A stretch of 64,000 bases of DNA from Closterium sp. NIES-65 (GCA_948144175.1 CANXME010002181.1:1612001-1676000), one strand, 5' to 3'; shown: positions 1 to 10,536, numbered from the stretch's first letter. Numbers and translations: made by a program. Notes: a model not told the origin generated them from the letters alone.

Positions 1-2274
1 CGCGGGCTGGGCCCCACACGTCCATGTGAAGCGTCTGCATCGGGGCCTCCGTCGGAGGAAACGGGGAGGAGTGAGGGGTAGCCCGCAGGCGACCCTCGAC
101 ACAGGGGACACAGGGAGGGCCAGGCCCCGGAGGAAGGGGAGGGAGGGACCGGGGAAGACCAGAGACAAGAAGGCGAGAGGCCATGCCCCGGAGACGAGGC
201 AGGGAGGGGTGACCCATGCGGTGGTGCCACAGGAGGGTCTCGTGGGACAGGAGGCGACACGAGCAGGGGGCAGACTCAGGACCAGACCTGGACGCTGCAG
301 CAAACACCTGACCCGACGCAGCTACCTGACCAGACGCAGGAGGAGGAGACGGAACAGTGAGTGTGTACAGGCTCGTCCCCGGCCCACGTGTGAACGTGGT
401 CAAGTGTCGACCCGTGTCCGCGTCCGTGCAGTGGGTGTCTCGTCGGCGTGCAGGGGTGAACTGGTCAACCCCTGCATCCTGTAGGTCAGCACCCGCCACC
501 AAGTTCGTAGAGAACGAGGGGAGGTAGAGACCGGACAGGGAGCCAGACGGGACCGCAGGGCACGGAAGGACAGTGGAGTAGCGAGCCAGAACAGGACCCC
601 CAGAGGGGTCCGCCAGGGAGACTGCCACTGGCCGACTAAGCGGCGTGAGTGTGGTGCAGTCTCGAAAGAAGGAGCGAGACGCTCCTGAGTCAAGAGTGAA
701 GGTGAGAGAGGGCGGAGCCGACGCAGTACCTGAGAGAGCAGACTCACCAGCACCTGAGGACACAGACTCACTGGCACCTTGAGCGACAGCCACACCAGTA
801 CCTGGAGCAGCAGCCTCAACAGCACCTAGAGCCGCAGTACCAATGCCCGGGTCGGGCGGGAAACACCGGTAACAGTCACCCTCCTCACTAATAGTCACAG
901 CATACATGGCACCAAGAATAGCATCAAAGTCAAGATCAAAGATAGCTACTCCTGCCCTAGACAGCTGGTCCCAGCGAGGGATCTCAGAGGCGTCAGGAAA
1001 CTGGCGGCGCCAAGCGTTAGTCAGGCGGCCGAAGCAGCGCTGGGTGGAGTGTGGACCACCACACGGCTCACCCGCACGGTCGCTAGTGCGCAGGACGTAG
1101 GTGCACGGACCAGTACCCCCACCCCTCTGACGTGCAGCGTACCACTCACGGAGCTGCTGCGGGGAGAGAGTCTCCTGACCACGCTGCTGCTGCTGGCGCT
1201 GACCACCACCGGAGCCACTCCTCTGCGACGAGCCACGACCTCCGCCGCCGCCTCCACCGCCGCCGCCGCCACCACCTCCGCGTCCACCGCCACTCCCACC
1301 GTCGCCGCCACCACCGCCGCCCCCGCCTCCACTCCCACCACCACCGCCGCCGCCGCCCCCGCCTCCACTGCCGCCGCTGACACCTCCACTTCCGCCACCA
1401 CTACCGCTACCACCCCCACCTCCTCCGCTGCCTCCACCGCCGCCTCCACCGCCCCGGCCGCCTCCACCACCGCCCCTGCCCCCCTTGCCCTTGCCAGGGC
1501 GACGTCTCCCACTGGGGGCAGACGCCGCACCGACCGACTCAAAACCAACTAGGTCGGCCGTAGCAGCAGAGGCGACAGAGGGCAGGAGGGGGGAGGGGGA
1601 ACACCCCTCAAAGATGGGGGTGCGCGGGTCACCACGAGAGGCCCCTACAGCGAGAATGCTCTTCTCGGCCGCTAGGAGGGACTTCTCGAGGAGGTCAACA
1701 GTGAGAGTGGTGGGGCAGACTGAGAGGAAGTCGTCCCTGACTCCGCGAAGGGAGTCAGGGAGGCGGGTGACAATGTGGTAGAGAGTGAAGTACATGGGGG
1801 GGGGGGGGGGGGGTTCTTGGCGTAGAACTCAGCAGGAAGCGCAGCGCGGAAGCGAGCGTCACTAGTGCGCAGGTGGGTAATGAGGTCGGCGACTGTGGCA
1901 AAAGAAGCAAGGTCGGGAAAGAGGTACTGTAGCATGAGGCGGCTCAGTGTAGCAGTGGCAGGGGAGGAGTAGCGTGCAATAACGGCGTCGTACAAGGTCT
2001 GAGCACTCTTGTACGACCCAAAGTGTGCACGCTCAGAGGGAGGGAGGTGGCGACGCACAGCAAGACGTGCAGCAGCATCGCGTGTGGCCCACTGTGAGCG
2101 AACAGTGGCATCCTCAGTAGCAGCAGGGGCGGGAGAGGCACCAGAAGTGAGATCAAAGAGAGAGAGGCCGTCAGCTCTGTCGCACTGTAGGAAAAGCAGC
2201 AGGTCGTCTACCCACACGTCAAAGTCGATGGCTCTGCCCTCAGCGTCAAAGGTGAGGACACTGGGGGTAGCCAT
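1..2274 (-). pseudogene. E1 gag-pol reading frame (partial, frameshifted)
   Basis: The start is ATG at 2274, giving MATPSVLTFDAEGRAIDFDV and then a gag domain of the UBN2/Retrotran_gag_2 type. The frame runs to a G run at 1796-1813 (C run on the coding strand). There the reading frame shifts, and the rest of gag (a Tyr-Phe-Thr-Leu-Tyr segment onward) reads in another frame from 1795 to the window edge without a stop. Beyond it come a long poly-glycine tract, an atypical Cys/His knuckle, the protease motif DSGASRSFF and the pre-integrase domain. E2 reads through the same point with a shorter C run, so this copy is probably inactive, unless the homopolymer length is an assembly error. Confidence 0.85.
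1796..1813. repeat. 18-base G homopolymer in E1 gag
   Basis: The matching tract in E2 (25223-25233) has 11 G and a slightly different right flank. The length difference is not a multiple of three and puts E1 gag out of frame. Homopolymers like this are prone both to replication slippage and to sequencing error. Confidence 0.9.
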
Positions 2275-2329
2275 GACAGCAGTAGGGTGAGGGCCGTGCG
2301 GAGAGTAAAGCTCAGTGCTCACCAGACAG

Positions 2330-3000
2330 GGCAGTGCAGGCGGGTCGGGCGGCTCAGGCGGCTCGGCGGCTCGGCTGCTGGGCGGCTCGGGCGGCTCGGC
2401 GGCTCGGGCGGCTCGAGCGGCTCGGCTGCAGGGGCGGCTCGGCTGCAGGGGCGGCTCGGCTGCTAGGGCGGCTCGGCTGCTGGGGCGGCTCGGCTGCTGG
2501 GGCGGCTCGGCTGCTGGGGCGGCTCGGCTGCTGGGGCGGCTCGGCTGCTGGGGCGGCTCGGCTGCTGGGGCGGCTCAGCTGCTGGGGCGGCGGGGCCGGG
2601 AGATGCAGCTGCGGGGCCGGGAGATGCAGTGGCAGGGCCGTCAGGGGCAGGGGCGGGGCCGGTAGGTGAAGCGGCGGGGCCGTCAGGTACAGTAGCGGGG
2701 CCGGCAGGTGAGACGGCGGGGCCTGCAGCTGAGGCGGCGGGGCCGGCAGGTGCAGCAGCGGGGCCGTCAGGGGTAGCGGCGGGGCCGGTAGGTGCAGTGG
2801 CGGGGCCGGCAGAGGGGACGGCGGGGCCGTCAAGTGCAGCGGCGGGGCCGGCAGAGGGGACGGCGGGGCCGTCGCAGGCGATCGCGGGGCCGTCAGAGAC
2901 GGCGCCGGCGTCGCGAGGGTCAGAGGGGGCGGCGCGCGACTGGAGGGCGGCACGCGCGACGCGGCGCGGCCGTCTGGGGCGGCGCGACGAGGCCGCGTAG
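2330..3000 (-). repeat. Tandem repeats in the E1 leader
   Basis: The 5' leader on the coding (minus) strand consists of short GC-rich tandem units: a roughly 17-bp unit (GGGGCGGCTCGGCTGCT on the plus strand) repeated from about 2420 to 2590, then degenerate units built on GCGGGGCCG up to about 2990. Overlapping ORFs in several frames here are low-complexity by-products of the repeat. E2 has the same kind of leader at 25750-26600. Confidence 0.8.
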
Positions 3001-3160
3001 GTGGCGCGCCAAAAAATCGAGGGCGGCTCGACGCGATCGGGCCGCCAAAGGAAAAAAAAGGCCGAGCGCGACTCGGGCTAGGGCAGAGCGCGCTACGGGC
3101 AGGACGGAATAGTAGGTGGGCCCTAGGAACAGTTCCCACTAAGGAACCTGCTCGATACCA

Positions 3161-3295
3161 TCTCGAGATTAGAGAGAATGAGTGCACTATGGAATGAAAC
3201 AAGGATACAAGTACCAACCCTAATTGGGTTGTACCCCCTATGGTCTACCCCAACAGCAGCCTACATTACATGCATCAGCTAAATATAATCTGACA
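3161..3295 (-). repeat. E1 5' LTR
   Basis: On the minus strand this begins TGTCAGATTATA and ends beside a primer-binding-like TGGTATCGAGC. It shares the internal stretch around ACCCAATTAGGG with the E6 LTR, so E1 and E6 are close relatives. The inner end reads GAGA rather than the usual CA, so this boundary may be off by a few bases. Confidence 0.75.
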
Positions 3296-3623
3296 ATGAG
3301 TGCCTGACACGTGTATTCGAAGGTCGAAATCATATTCATAGCTAAGCTGAAGTAGCTTTGAGAATGCTGAGATGTGCGGCAGAGATTAGAATTCCGTGTG
3401 CTGTGGAAGCGAAACCACAACCAAAGTTACGCTGAAGTAGGTTTCACATTTTTGAGATGTGCGGCACAGATTCGTCGCCACTTTTTCCCTGATGTGTCGC
3501 GAGCTCAAGAGCAACTTCAATATAAGTTTTCCAGCAACCCCAAGGTAGCTCACTCCAAACCAACCACAAAGCTACCGCAAACTTGCTTCGCCGTAACTTT
3601 CAGAAGCTCAATTTTTTGGGATG
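3295..3623. repeat. 329-bp dispersed repeat, left copy
   Basis: This is nearly identical and equal in length to 10691-11019. Its left edge is the E1 insertion point and its right edge truncates an F-box/LRR coding sequence. I see no coding potential of its own. Confidence 0.85.
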
Positions 3624-4056
3624 TTCCCACGTGGAGGCGAGTCAGCTTCGGGCATGACTCAGCGAGGTGAGCGAGGAAGGCGTCGTCGAGCGGCTCTATG
3701 CTGTTGTCGCATACATGCAGGTGGGTGAGGTTGAGGAAGCACGCGACTGCAGCTGAGAGATCTTGGCGGGACACGAGGAGGTCTTCTTTGACGAGCAGCG
3801 TAGTCACGTGAAGCTTCGCCAGACGACGCCATCGATTGCAGACTGACGCAACGAGGAGATTTCGCGCCACGTCTGCGGCCGGAGGCGGGGCTTGAATTTG
3901 CGTCTTGACTATCAGATTTGCTGTAATCCCATCTTCAAAAGAAGACCACATGCTATCAATGTAAGATTCGCATGAAGCGTGCTGCTGGAAGGACCGTCTC
4001 AGGATCGCAAGGAGAAGATCGTCTGGCAGAATATTGATATTCGTGTGAGGCTCCAT
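3624..4056 (-). pseudogene. F-box/LRR-type gene fragment
   Basis: The ORF starts at ATG 4056. Residues 7-18 (NINILPDDLLLA) look like the start of an F-box, and the RNLLVASVCNRWRRLAKL region looks like its second half, with about 45 residues between them. Leucine-rich repeat-like text follows (LTHLHVCDNS, then CPKLTRLHVG). F-box/LRR proteins are substrate receptors of SCF ubiquitin ligases in the cytosol or nucleus. After residue 144 the frame enters the 329-bp dispersed repeat, where the protein text stops resembling an LRR, so the gene appears truncated at 3623. Most of a typical LRR domain is missing. It could instead be a terminal exon of a spliced gene, but no donor site is obvious. Confidence 0.6.
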
Positions 4057-4579
4057 CCAGGAAATTCCAAGATCAGTTCGGCGAAATCAACGGATGACGG
4101 GCCAGAGCGGTAACCTGTTGGGACATCGCAAAAACAGCGAGGGTGGAGGGGTAGCGTTTAGTTCAGCTGCTTCAAAGCTGCTTGGCGTAAACTGACTAAA
4201 GGGTTACGCCATACCTACCGTGGAGCTACTTTCAAGGTTGGCGCTTCAGGATTTAGCGGTAAGTCAGAAACGTGATGAGGGATTGAGATTGCGTGCAGGA
4301 GTTTCATTGGCTGTCGATTCAAAGCTACGGAAAAGCTGCTCCTACCGAATTGCTTGTGCTTCGTGGATTTTGTGTTTTTGGGTTCGCCCATTTCGCCCAA
4401 GATGGGGTTACTGCAAGAATTCTCTCACGATCTAATCCTCGCCGAGAAATCTCGCGTTCTGCTGTGCAGGGTTTTATTGTTGTAAATTAAACGGATGTGT
4501 CTGTCATCCATAAACTGTTAAATAGGTACAAAGTTGACAAATTCGATAATTGCGTTTTGCTGTTCGAAATCAACAATAT
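4057..4579. other. Intergenic DNA, nothing recognised
   Basis: Both strands were read. There is no convincing coding sequence, RNA gene or repeat, and AT content rises toward the satellite array. Confidence 0.6.
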
Positions 4580-4865
4580 AAACTACGAATGCTACCCTTG
4601 TTGTAGTTCATTTATTGTTAAAAATGCTTGAATGATTACAAGACAATATGTTTAAAATTACAAATGGACGCCAAATTGACATCACGAGTCGCACTCGCCT
4701 ATCCTTCCACGATTTTCCTTGCACAATTGCTTGTCACAGCATATCTTCTTACCAGATGCTGCGAACAATACCAACCTTGTCTAGCATGCTTCTATATTGT
4801 TACATGCTTGAATGATCACAAGAAACCATACTTAAAATAACAAATGGACAAATGGACATCTATAT
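4580..4865. repeat. Diverged satellite monomers, left edge of the array
   Basis: Two related segments begin near ATGCTTGAATGATTACAAG (4623) and ATGCTTGAATGATCACAAG (4805), 182 bp apart. They match the period of the core array and resemble the diverged segments on its right side (6514-6545 and 6903-7130). Confidence 0.6.
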
Positions 4866-6358
4866 CCTATTACCTAGCCATATGAACTGATTTTATCTCG
4901 TTAGCACAACTACGCAGCACGTGGCGCTTGTTTGTGCGCTTGCTGGCCTGAATCTGTGCAACGATAGGCCTGTGCGCAACATGTCACTGCGCCAACGCCT
5001 GGATGCCCTTTTTACCACTATTTCTTCACACAGTTGCCTACTACATCCTATTACATGGCCATAGGAACTGGTTTGACCTCCTTCGCACAACTACGCAGCA
5101 CATGGCGCTTGTTTGTGCGTTTGCTGGACTGAATCTGTGCAACGATAGGCCTGTGCGCAACATGTCACTGCGCCAACATCTGGATGCCCTTTTTACCACT
5201 ATTTCTTCACACAGTTCTCTACTACATCCTATTACCTAGCCATAGGAACTGGTTTGACCTCGTTCGCACAACTACGCAGCACGTGACGCTTGTTTGTGCG
5301 TTTGCTGGCCTGAACCTGTGCAAGGATGGGCCTGTGCGCAACATGTCACTGCCCCAACGTCTGGATGCATTTTTTACCACTATTTCTTCACACAGTTCAC
5401 TACTACATCCAATTACCTAGCCATAGGAACTGGTTTGACCTCGTTCGCACAACTACGCAGCACGTGACGCTTGTTTGTGCGTTTGCTGGCCTGAACCTGA
5501 TCAAGGATAGGCCTGTGCGCAACATGTCACTGCGCCAACGTCTGGATGCCCTTTTTACCACTATTTCTTCACACAGTTGCCTAATACATCCTATTACCTA
5601 GCCATAGGAACTGGTTTGACCTCCTTCGCACAACTACGCAACACGTGGCGCTTGTTTGTGCGTTTGCTGGCCTGAATCTGTGCAAGGATAGGCCTGTGCG
5701 CAACATGTCACTGCGCCAACATCTGGATGCATTTTTTACCACTATTTCTTCACACAGTTGCCTACTACATCATATTCCCTAGCCATAGGAACTAGTTTGA
5801 CCTCCTTCGCACAACTACGCAGCACGTGGCACTTGTTTGTGCGTTTGCTGGCCTGAATCTGTACAAGGATAGGCCTATGCGCAACATGCCACTGCGCCAA
5901 CGTCTGGATGCAATGTTTACCACTATTTCTTCACACAGTTCACTACTACATCCTATTACCTAGCCATAGGAATTGGTTTGACCTCGTTCGCACAACTACG
6001 TAGCACGTGACGCTTGTTTGTGCGTTTGCTGGCCGGAACATGTGCAAGGATAGGCCTGTGCGCAACATGTCACTGCGCCAACGTCTGGATGCCCTTTTTA
6101 CCACTGTTTCTTCACACAGTTGCCTACTACATCCTATTACCTAGCCATAGGAACTGTTTTGACCTCCTTCGCACAACTACGCAGCACGTGGCGCTTGCTT
6201 GTGCGTTTGCTGGCCTGAATCTGTGCAAGGACAGGCCTCTGCGCAATATGTCACTGCGCCAACGTCTGGATGCCCTTTTTACCACTATTTCTTCACACAG
6301 TTCTCTACTACATCATATTCCCTAGCCATAGGAACTGATTACATCTCGTTAGCACAAC
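4866..6358. repeat. 181-bp satellite array, eight monomers
   Basis: The marker GGATGC recurs at 5001, 5182, 5363, 5544, 5725, 5906, 6087 and 6268, exactly 181 bp apart each time. Monomers differ by a few substitutions. Because 181 is not a multiple of three, each unit produces a 60-100-codon ORF in a new frame, and these ORFs are not genes. The length is in the range of many plant centromeric satellites, but one short array does not show centromere function. Confidence 0.92.
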
Positions 6359-6545
6359 AGCCGACGGGTGCACAACGGTGCAAGTCGGACCAATCGTTTG
6401 CGCGCACCTGCGAGCGTGCGCACTGCTGCCATCGACGGGTGCAACGCTGGACAGCTGCTCTGCTATAGCGTTAGCACGCCGCCGACCTGCTGTATTGGCA
6501 GGCCGCCCTTATGCAGGAATGTAAAAAAAAATCATTCGTTTAAAA
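6359..6545. other. Junction between satellite core and diverged monomer
   Basis: There is no gene. The last part, including TTTAAAATAACG, belongs to a diverged satellite monomer that continues after the TRIM at 6903. Confidence 0.5.
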
Positions 6546-6550
6546 TAACG

Positions 6551-6897
6551 TGTCAGAGGTCCACTGGTGATCCCCGATTGATCCTAGGGAAGGGTTACAG
6601 GCATGTTGGCCTGGGGGGTTATGGGCGCACTTACCCGCTACACAAACAAGCCCTTTTATCCCAATGGTCTAGTGGTTGGAATTCTGACATGGTATCAGAG
6701 CAAAGGTCTCGGGTTCGAATCCCGGTGTATGCACTTCGGGCATCCCAGTGCGGGGGGGTGTCAGAGGTCCACTGGTGATCCCCGATTGATCCTAGGGAAG
6801 GGTTACAGGCATGTTGGCCTGGGGGGTTATGGGCGCACTTACCCGCTACACAAACAAGCCCTTTTATCCCAATGGTCTAGTGGTTGGGATTCTGACA
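6551..6897 (+). mobile_element. TRIM (miniature LTR retrotransposon), complete
   Basis: Two 139-bp direct repeats (6551-6689 and 6759-6897) begin TGTCAGAGG and end TCTGACA, and differ at one base. Directly after the first is TGGTATCAGAGC (6690-6701), the plant initiator-Met primer-binding site. Directly before the second is a purine tract of seven G (6752-6758). A perfect 5-bp target duplication TAACG flanks the unit (6546-6550 and 6898-6902). The 69-bp interior encodes nothing, so this is a non-autonomous terminal-repeat element that would depend on another element's reverse transcriptase and integrase. It sits in a diverged satellite monomer. Confidence 0.93.
6665..6722 (+). promoter_or_regulatory. 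tRNA-like A box and B box spanning LTR and interior of the TRIM
   Basis: TGGTCTAGTGG (6665-6675) fits the pol III A-box consensus and GGTTCGAATCC (6712-6722) fits the B box. The spacing of 36 nt is as in a tRNA gene. The A box lies in the LTR and the B box just after the primer-binding site. No anticodon-stem structure could be confirmed, so a functional tRNA gene is not claimed. Confidence 0.5.
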
Positions 6898-6902
6898 TAA
6901 CG

Positions 6903-7130
6903 AACGGACGTAACTTTGGCACCACGTGTCGCATAGGCCTATCTTTGTACTCAATTTAATGCGCAATTATTTGAAACACCATAGATTCCTACGTGATGTT
7001 GCGAATGACATTAAATATGTTCAGCATGCTTGTAATATAGTGAATGTATGAATGATCATGATAAACATTGTTTAAGATGGCAAACAGACTTCGAAACGGC
7101 ACCACGTGTCGCTCAGACATTTCATAGTAG
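6903..7130. repeat. Diverged satellite monomers, right edge
   Basis: The CACCACGTGTCGCATAGG segment (6920) and the AATGATCATG segment (7050) align with 4660-4865 on the left edge. If the TRIM and its duplication are removed, the spacing between successive units is about 180 bp. Confidence 0.55.
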
Positions 7131-8343
7131 TGTTTCGTTGTTAAATTATAGTCATATATCAGAGATGTTGGATGTATAATAGTCAAATATATATACGGAT
7201 CTATATATACATGCACATAAACATATTTGTACATAATTATAAATAAACATATTACAAGAGAAATTCCCATTTTTAGTATAAAAAGATATGTACAATTGAG
7301 AACTCGGATTCAAAACACCTATGAACCCCACACTGATTCGGCTGTTTGGTGCTTGTCGTCCGAAATTGCATCTATTCGTGACTATTTGTGCTGCATTTGT
7401 CTGTTTACCAGATTGAGACACGGGGAAACATGGTGCTGTAAACGGGTAAAGTTTTGTTTGAATATTTGTGTACAACGTGAACGTCGTGACACTGTTACTA
7501 CTCAACAGCAGCGCTGGAAAAACTACTTGTCGAGCTGGCACTTATCATCACTTGTTGTACCAGGTGCTTTATGCTTCACCCACTTCGCCAACGCATATCT
7601 GGATTCCAGCTCGATTCCATCCGATTGTTCCCAGAGAATGGAAATCGTTTTTTTTCTGTACGCCAGCACATTTCTTGCCACGCGAGGTTTCCGTCGCCAC
7701 TTCACCAAAACGCCCACACCCGAAAGGTCCGTTTGATGCGATGGTGGCAGTTTCACAAAAAAACGCTCACATCTTACTGGTCCGCGAGATGTGTTGGTGA
7801 CAGTGGTGGTTGTGTGCATTTTTCGTTTGACGTTTTCATTATTTGCTGCCCTTTCCCTGATGGGTCTGTCTTGCAAATTCATGGAAGTCAAACGCTACAC
7901 CCGCTGCCTCAGTTTTCTCATCAAATTTCTGTATTTTCGACTACTTATTCGTTTTGTCTACCCGCAACCAACTCGACTTCCCCTCCCTCCCCCATTCCCC
8001 AGACTCAAAGCCCCAGAACACTTCCCCTCCTTGCTCATTGTCCACCGCGTGCCTGCTCTTTTTTCAGCAGACTGTCTGCCAGTCAATTGTTAGTGCTCGG
8101 TGGATGTGTCTGCTCCTCTCGTTTGTCATTCCACCCTGCGTCCCACCGTAGTGCGTCGACTCTAAAACTACTGCCATTCCACCCTTTTTGCAGGTACTTT
8201 CTGTTGACTAGGCCAACGTTTGAGACACGATGCTCCCGTTCAGCGCTCTCATTTTTCCTCCTGCGCGCTTCCGCGCTTTCATTTTCCCTTTCTATTCTCT
8301 GGCGCGCTCGCAATTTCTCTCTCTGCTCGTTTCTCCGCGTGCA
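7131..8343. other. AT-rich to mixed DNA, no gene supported
   Basis: ORFs of up to 326 codons cross this stretch, but they have biased, low-information composition and no recognisable motif. The pyrimidine-rich part from about 7980 to 8340 may be an intron or 5' region belonging to the possible exons that follow. Confidence 0.4.
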
Positions 8344-9010
8344 GGTGAAGGAGCTGCGCATCCCTCGGCCTGCTCCCGAAACGTCCTCTGATATGTCTGC
8401 TCCGACGCGTGTCTGCGCCGATTCCTGCACGTGCGCAACAGGCACGTGCCGTGTGCGCCGAGCGTATGCTGCGCGACACACTCAAGTGGCGCGACCAGTG
8501 CCGCCCGTAGGAGATTGCATGGGTACCTACGCGCATGCCTACATTCGTTAGCATGTACGTACATTCACACGCACGTCCGCACATGCGTAAGCGCGCATAT
8601 TAACGGGTATTTTCACTTTCCAGCTGTGCTTGTTATCCGTTTTTTCCCTTGTTTCCGGCCTATGTATGGTTAGGTCACACAATAATCGGTTTGAACGTTT
8701 TGATTGTTTTTTAATGGTTTCCTTCTGCATTTGTACAGGTCGTCTGCAAGCCTCACGGAACTCCGTGCATCGTAGATGACATTCTGCCAAGGTTCGTGGT
8801 GAGGTCATGGCCACTCGCTTACTCTGTGACTCACGCCAGTCTATTTCTGTGGATTGGTTTTGTGTGTGCTTTTGTTTACTTGATATTGTTTTGCAGGTCG
8901 TTTATTCTTCACTCAGCGGCGATGAAGAGTTTGTTAAGGTTGAAGCTGTAAGTGAACTCTTATCTTTTAGTTATCTAACGTATATCGCTCTTGTTGTGCA
9001 GCACTCCTAG
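8344..9010 (+). CDS. Possible 3' end of a spliced gene, unknown product
   Basis: A chain of splice-like signals is visible. CGCGTGCAG precedes VKELRIPRPAPETSSDMSAP (8345 on). TTTGTACAG (to about 8739) precedes VVCKPHGTPCIVDDILPRFV, which ends before GTGAGG. TTTTGCAG (8889-8896) precedes VVYSSLSGDEEFVKVEA, ending at 8947 before GTAAGT. A 54-nt intron then ends at 9001 and leaves HS and a stop at 9010. The last three exons join in phase 0. The final intron is a multiple of three without a stop, so it could be retained coding sequence. No family is recognised and the 5' end is not found. Confidence 0.3.
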
Positions 9011-9382
9011 GTGTTTTTAGATGGGTGTAACAGGAAAGTACTTCCTTGAATGCTTGTTAATTGCTTGTCCATAGTAAGTGTGCAGTATTTTTTAAAACCA
9101 ATGACTAGTGATGCAAATTACATGTGTGCATATTCGATGTCTTTTACTAATTTATTTTCACTAATTGAAGACAATCAACGGAAATGATTAAACTCATGGG
9201 TTAATAATAAAGGTCCGAACAATATACAGCAAACATTCTGCTGCATTGTAGGTTGCGTAGTGTACTGGTAACCAGCATGTTGTTACCCTCTTATGCTCCA
9301 GTTTTGATATTTCCCGTTTATTGTTGTTTGTAAGAAGCAAGCCTACAAATCCAAATAACCAAATGTGTAACCAGTAACGCAT
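8969..9382. repeat. 414-bp direct repeat, left copy
   Basis: This matches 10123-10536 over its full length with two substitutions noted. It starts inside the last putative intron of the preceding gene model and covers its last exon and 3' flank. Confidence 0.9.
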
Positions 9383-10123
9383 GCTGTGGGGTGGCGGGTA
9401 TGGGGGTGGCCGGTGTACTCTCCTCCTCCTTCTCCCACTGCTGCAGCTGTCGCTGAGGGGGGTGGTTGTGTGGGAGACTCGGGTTTAGGGTTTAAGGGGG
9501 GTGCGTGGGAGTGCAGCTAGCGGTGTAGCAGTGGGTGTGCATCAGGGGGGTGGGACTGTGTGCGGGAGGTTGAGTGGAGGTTGTCAGTTTGTCGTTCGCA
9601 GCACCTGTAGTCCGGGGCGCTGTCCCGGTAGCCCAGTCGTAGCCAGCTGTGCCAGCCGCCCGTGGGTCTGTTGCCCGTCTGCCGCTACTTGAGCCGCGGG
9701 GCCAGTTACTCCAGTAGTCCGGAGCGCTGTTCCGGTAGCCGCTGTGCCAGTGTAACTCCTGTTGCCCGTGTGCCTGCAGCTTCAGCCGTCGCCTCCTATC
9801 TCCTCTCCCCTCACTCTCTCTCCTCCTCCTCACTTGCCCGTTGTGACTACCACTAGCTCTGCTCATAATTGTGAACTCTAAACTATCTCTTCTTGAACTT
9901 GTGCTCAGAATGTGTGGTGACATTGTGATCCACCCTGAGCTTGTACTGCTTTGCCTGCTCTGCTGATTACACCCCACTTTGGCTATGGGGGTGTGTCAGA
10001 ATATTATCTTATTGTTCTAGCCTGTAGTGGGGTGCTCTATAGCGAGTACAACCCTTCTAGGGTTTGCTATTTGTATCCCCATTTCTGCTAGTTCAACTCT
10101 CTTTCTTCCTTCTAATTTTGTCA
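9383..10123 (+). mobile_element. 3'-terminal fragment of a Copia-type element with LTR
   Basis: The right part carries the 3' signature of the local Copia elements: a CACCCTGAGCTT segment, a purine tract ending ATGGGGGTG, then an LTR beginning TGTCAGAATATT at 9994 and ending near 10123 (about 130 bp, the size of the other LTRs). The left part (9383-9900) is GC-rich, non-coding in my reading, and does not match pol. No 5' LTR is present. The fragment is bracketed by 414-bp host duplications instead of a short target duplication. Confidence 0.7.
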
Positions 10124-10536
10124 GTTATCTAACGTATATCGCTCTTGTTGTGCAGCACTCCTAGGTGTTTTTAGATGGGTGTAACATGAAAGTACTTCCT
10201 TGAATGCTTGTTAATTGCTTGTCCATAGTAACTGTGCAGTATTTTTTAAAACCAATGACTAGTGATGCAAATTACATGTGTGCATATTCGATGTCTTTTA
10301 CTAATTTATTTTCACTAATTGAAGACAATCAACGGAAATGATTAAACTCATGGGTTAATAATAAAGGTCCGAACAATATACAGCAAACATTCTGCTGCAT
10401 TGTAGGTTGCGTAGTGTACTGGTAACCAGCATGTTGTTACCCTCTTATGCTCCAGTTTTGATATTTCCCGTTTATTGTTGTTTGTAAGAAGCAAGCCTAC
10501 AAATCCAAATAACCAAATGTGTAACCAGTAACGCAT
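10123..10536. repeat. 414-bp direct repeat, right copy
   Basis: This is a second copy of 8969-9382. Host sequence continues unduplicated from 10537. Confidence 0.9.

Larger units (their letters stand above)
1..3295 (-). mobile_element. E1: Ty1/Copia LTR retrotransposon, 5' part, cut by the window edge
   Basis: This is a minus-strand Copia element. From its 5' end (right) it has one LTR (3161-3295), a primer-binding-like TGGTATCGAGC just inside it (3150-3160), a G/C-rich leader, gag, protease and the pre-integrase region, then leaves the window at the start of integrase. Position 1 aligns with 23372 of E2 and the two are closely similar throughout. Relative to E2 it lacks 16 codons in an Ala/Pro/Thr-rich linker near 790-840. 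The right LTR edge abuts a 329-bp dispersed repeat at 3295. The other LTR and the target duplication are outside the window. Confidence 0.9.

Noticed and set aside
1230..1480. GCC/CCG microsatellites as independent repeats (also 24600-24900)
   Set aside because: They encode the poly-glycine tract of gag on the minus strand.
2354..3217. 287-codon minus-strand ORF over the E1 leader and LTR
   Set aside because: Pro/Ala-rich translation of tandem repeats that starts inside the LTR, with no conserved counterpart in E2.
5003..6325. Family of similar 60-103-codon ORFs in 4900-6350
   Set aside because: They are copies of the 181-bp satellite read in successive frames.
4866..6358. CRISPR-like array
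   Set aside because: Monomers are contiguous 181-bp units without unique spacers, in a eukaryotic context.
6660..6735. A tRNA gene
   Set aside because: A and B boxes are present, but the acceptor and anticodon stems could not be formed, and the boxes lie across an LTR-PBS junction of a TRIM.
7571..8551. 326-codon plus-strand ORF
   Set aside because: Ser/Pro/Phe-rich composition typical of pyrimidine-rich non-coding DNA. It runs through likely splice signals.
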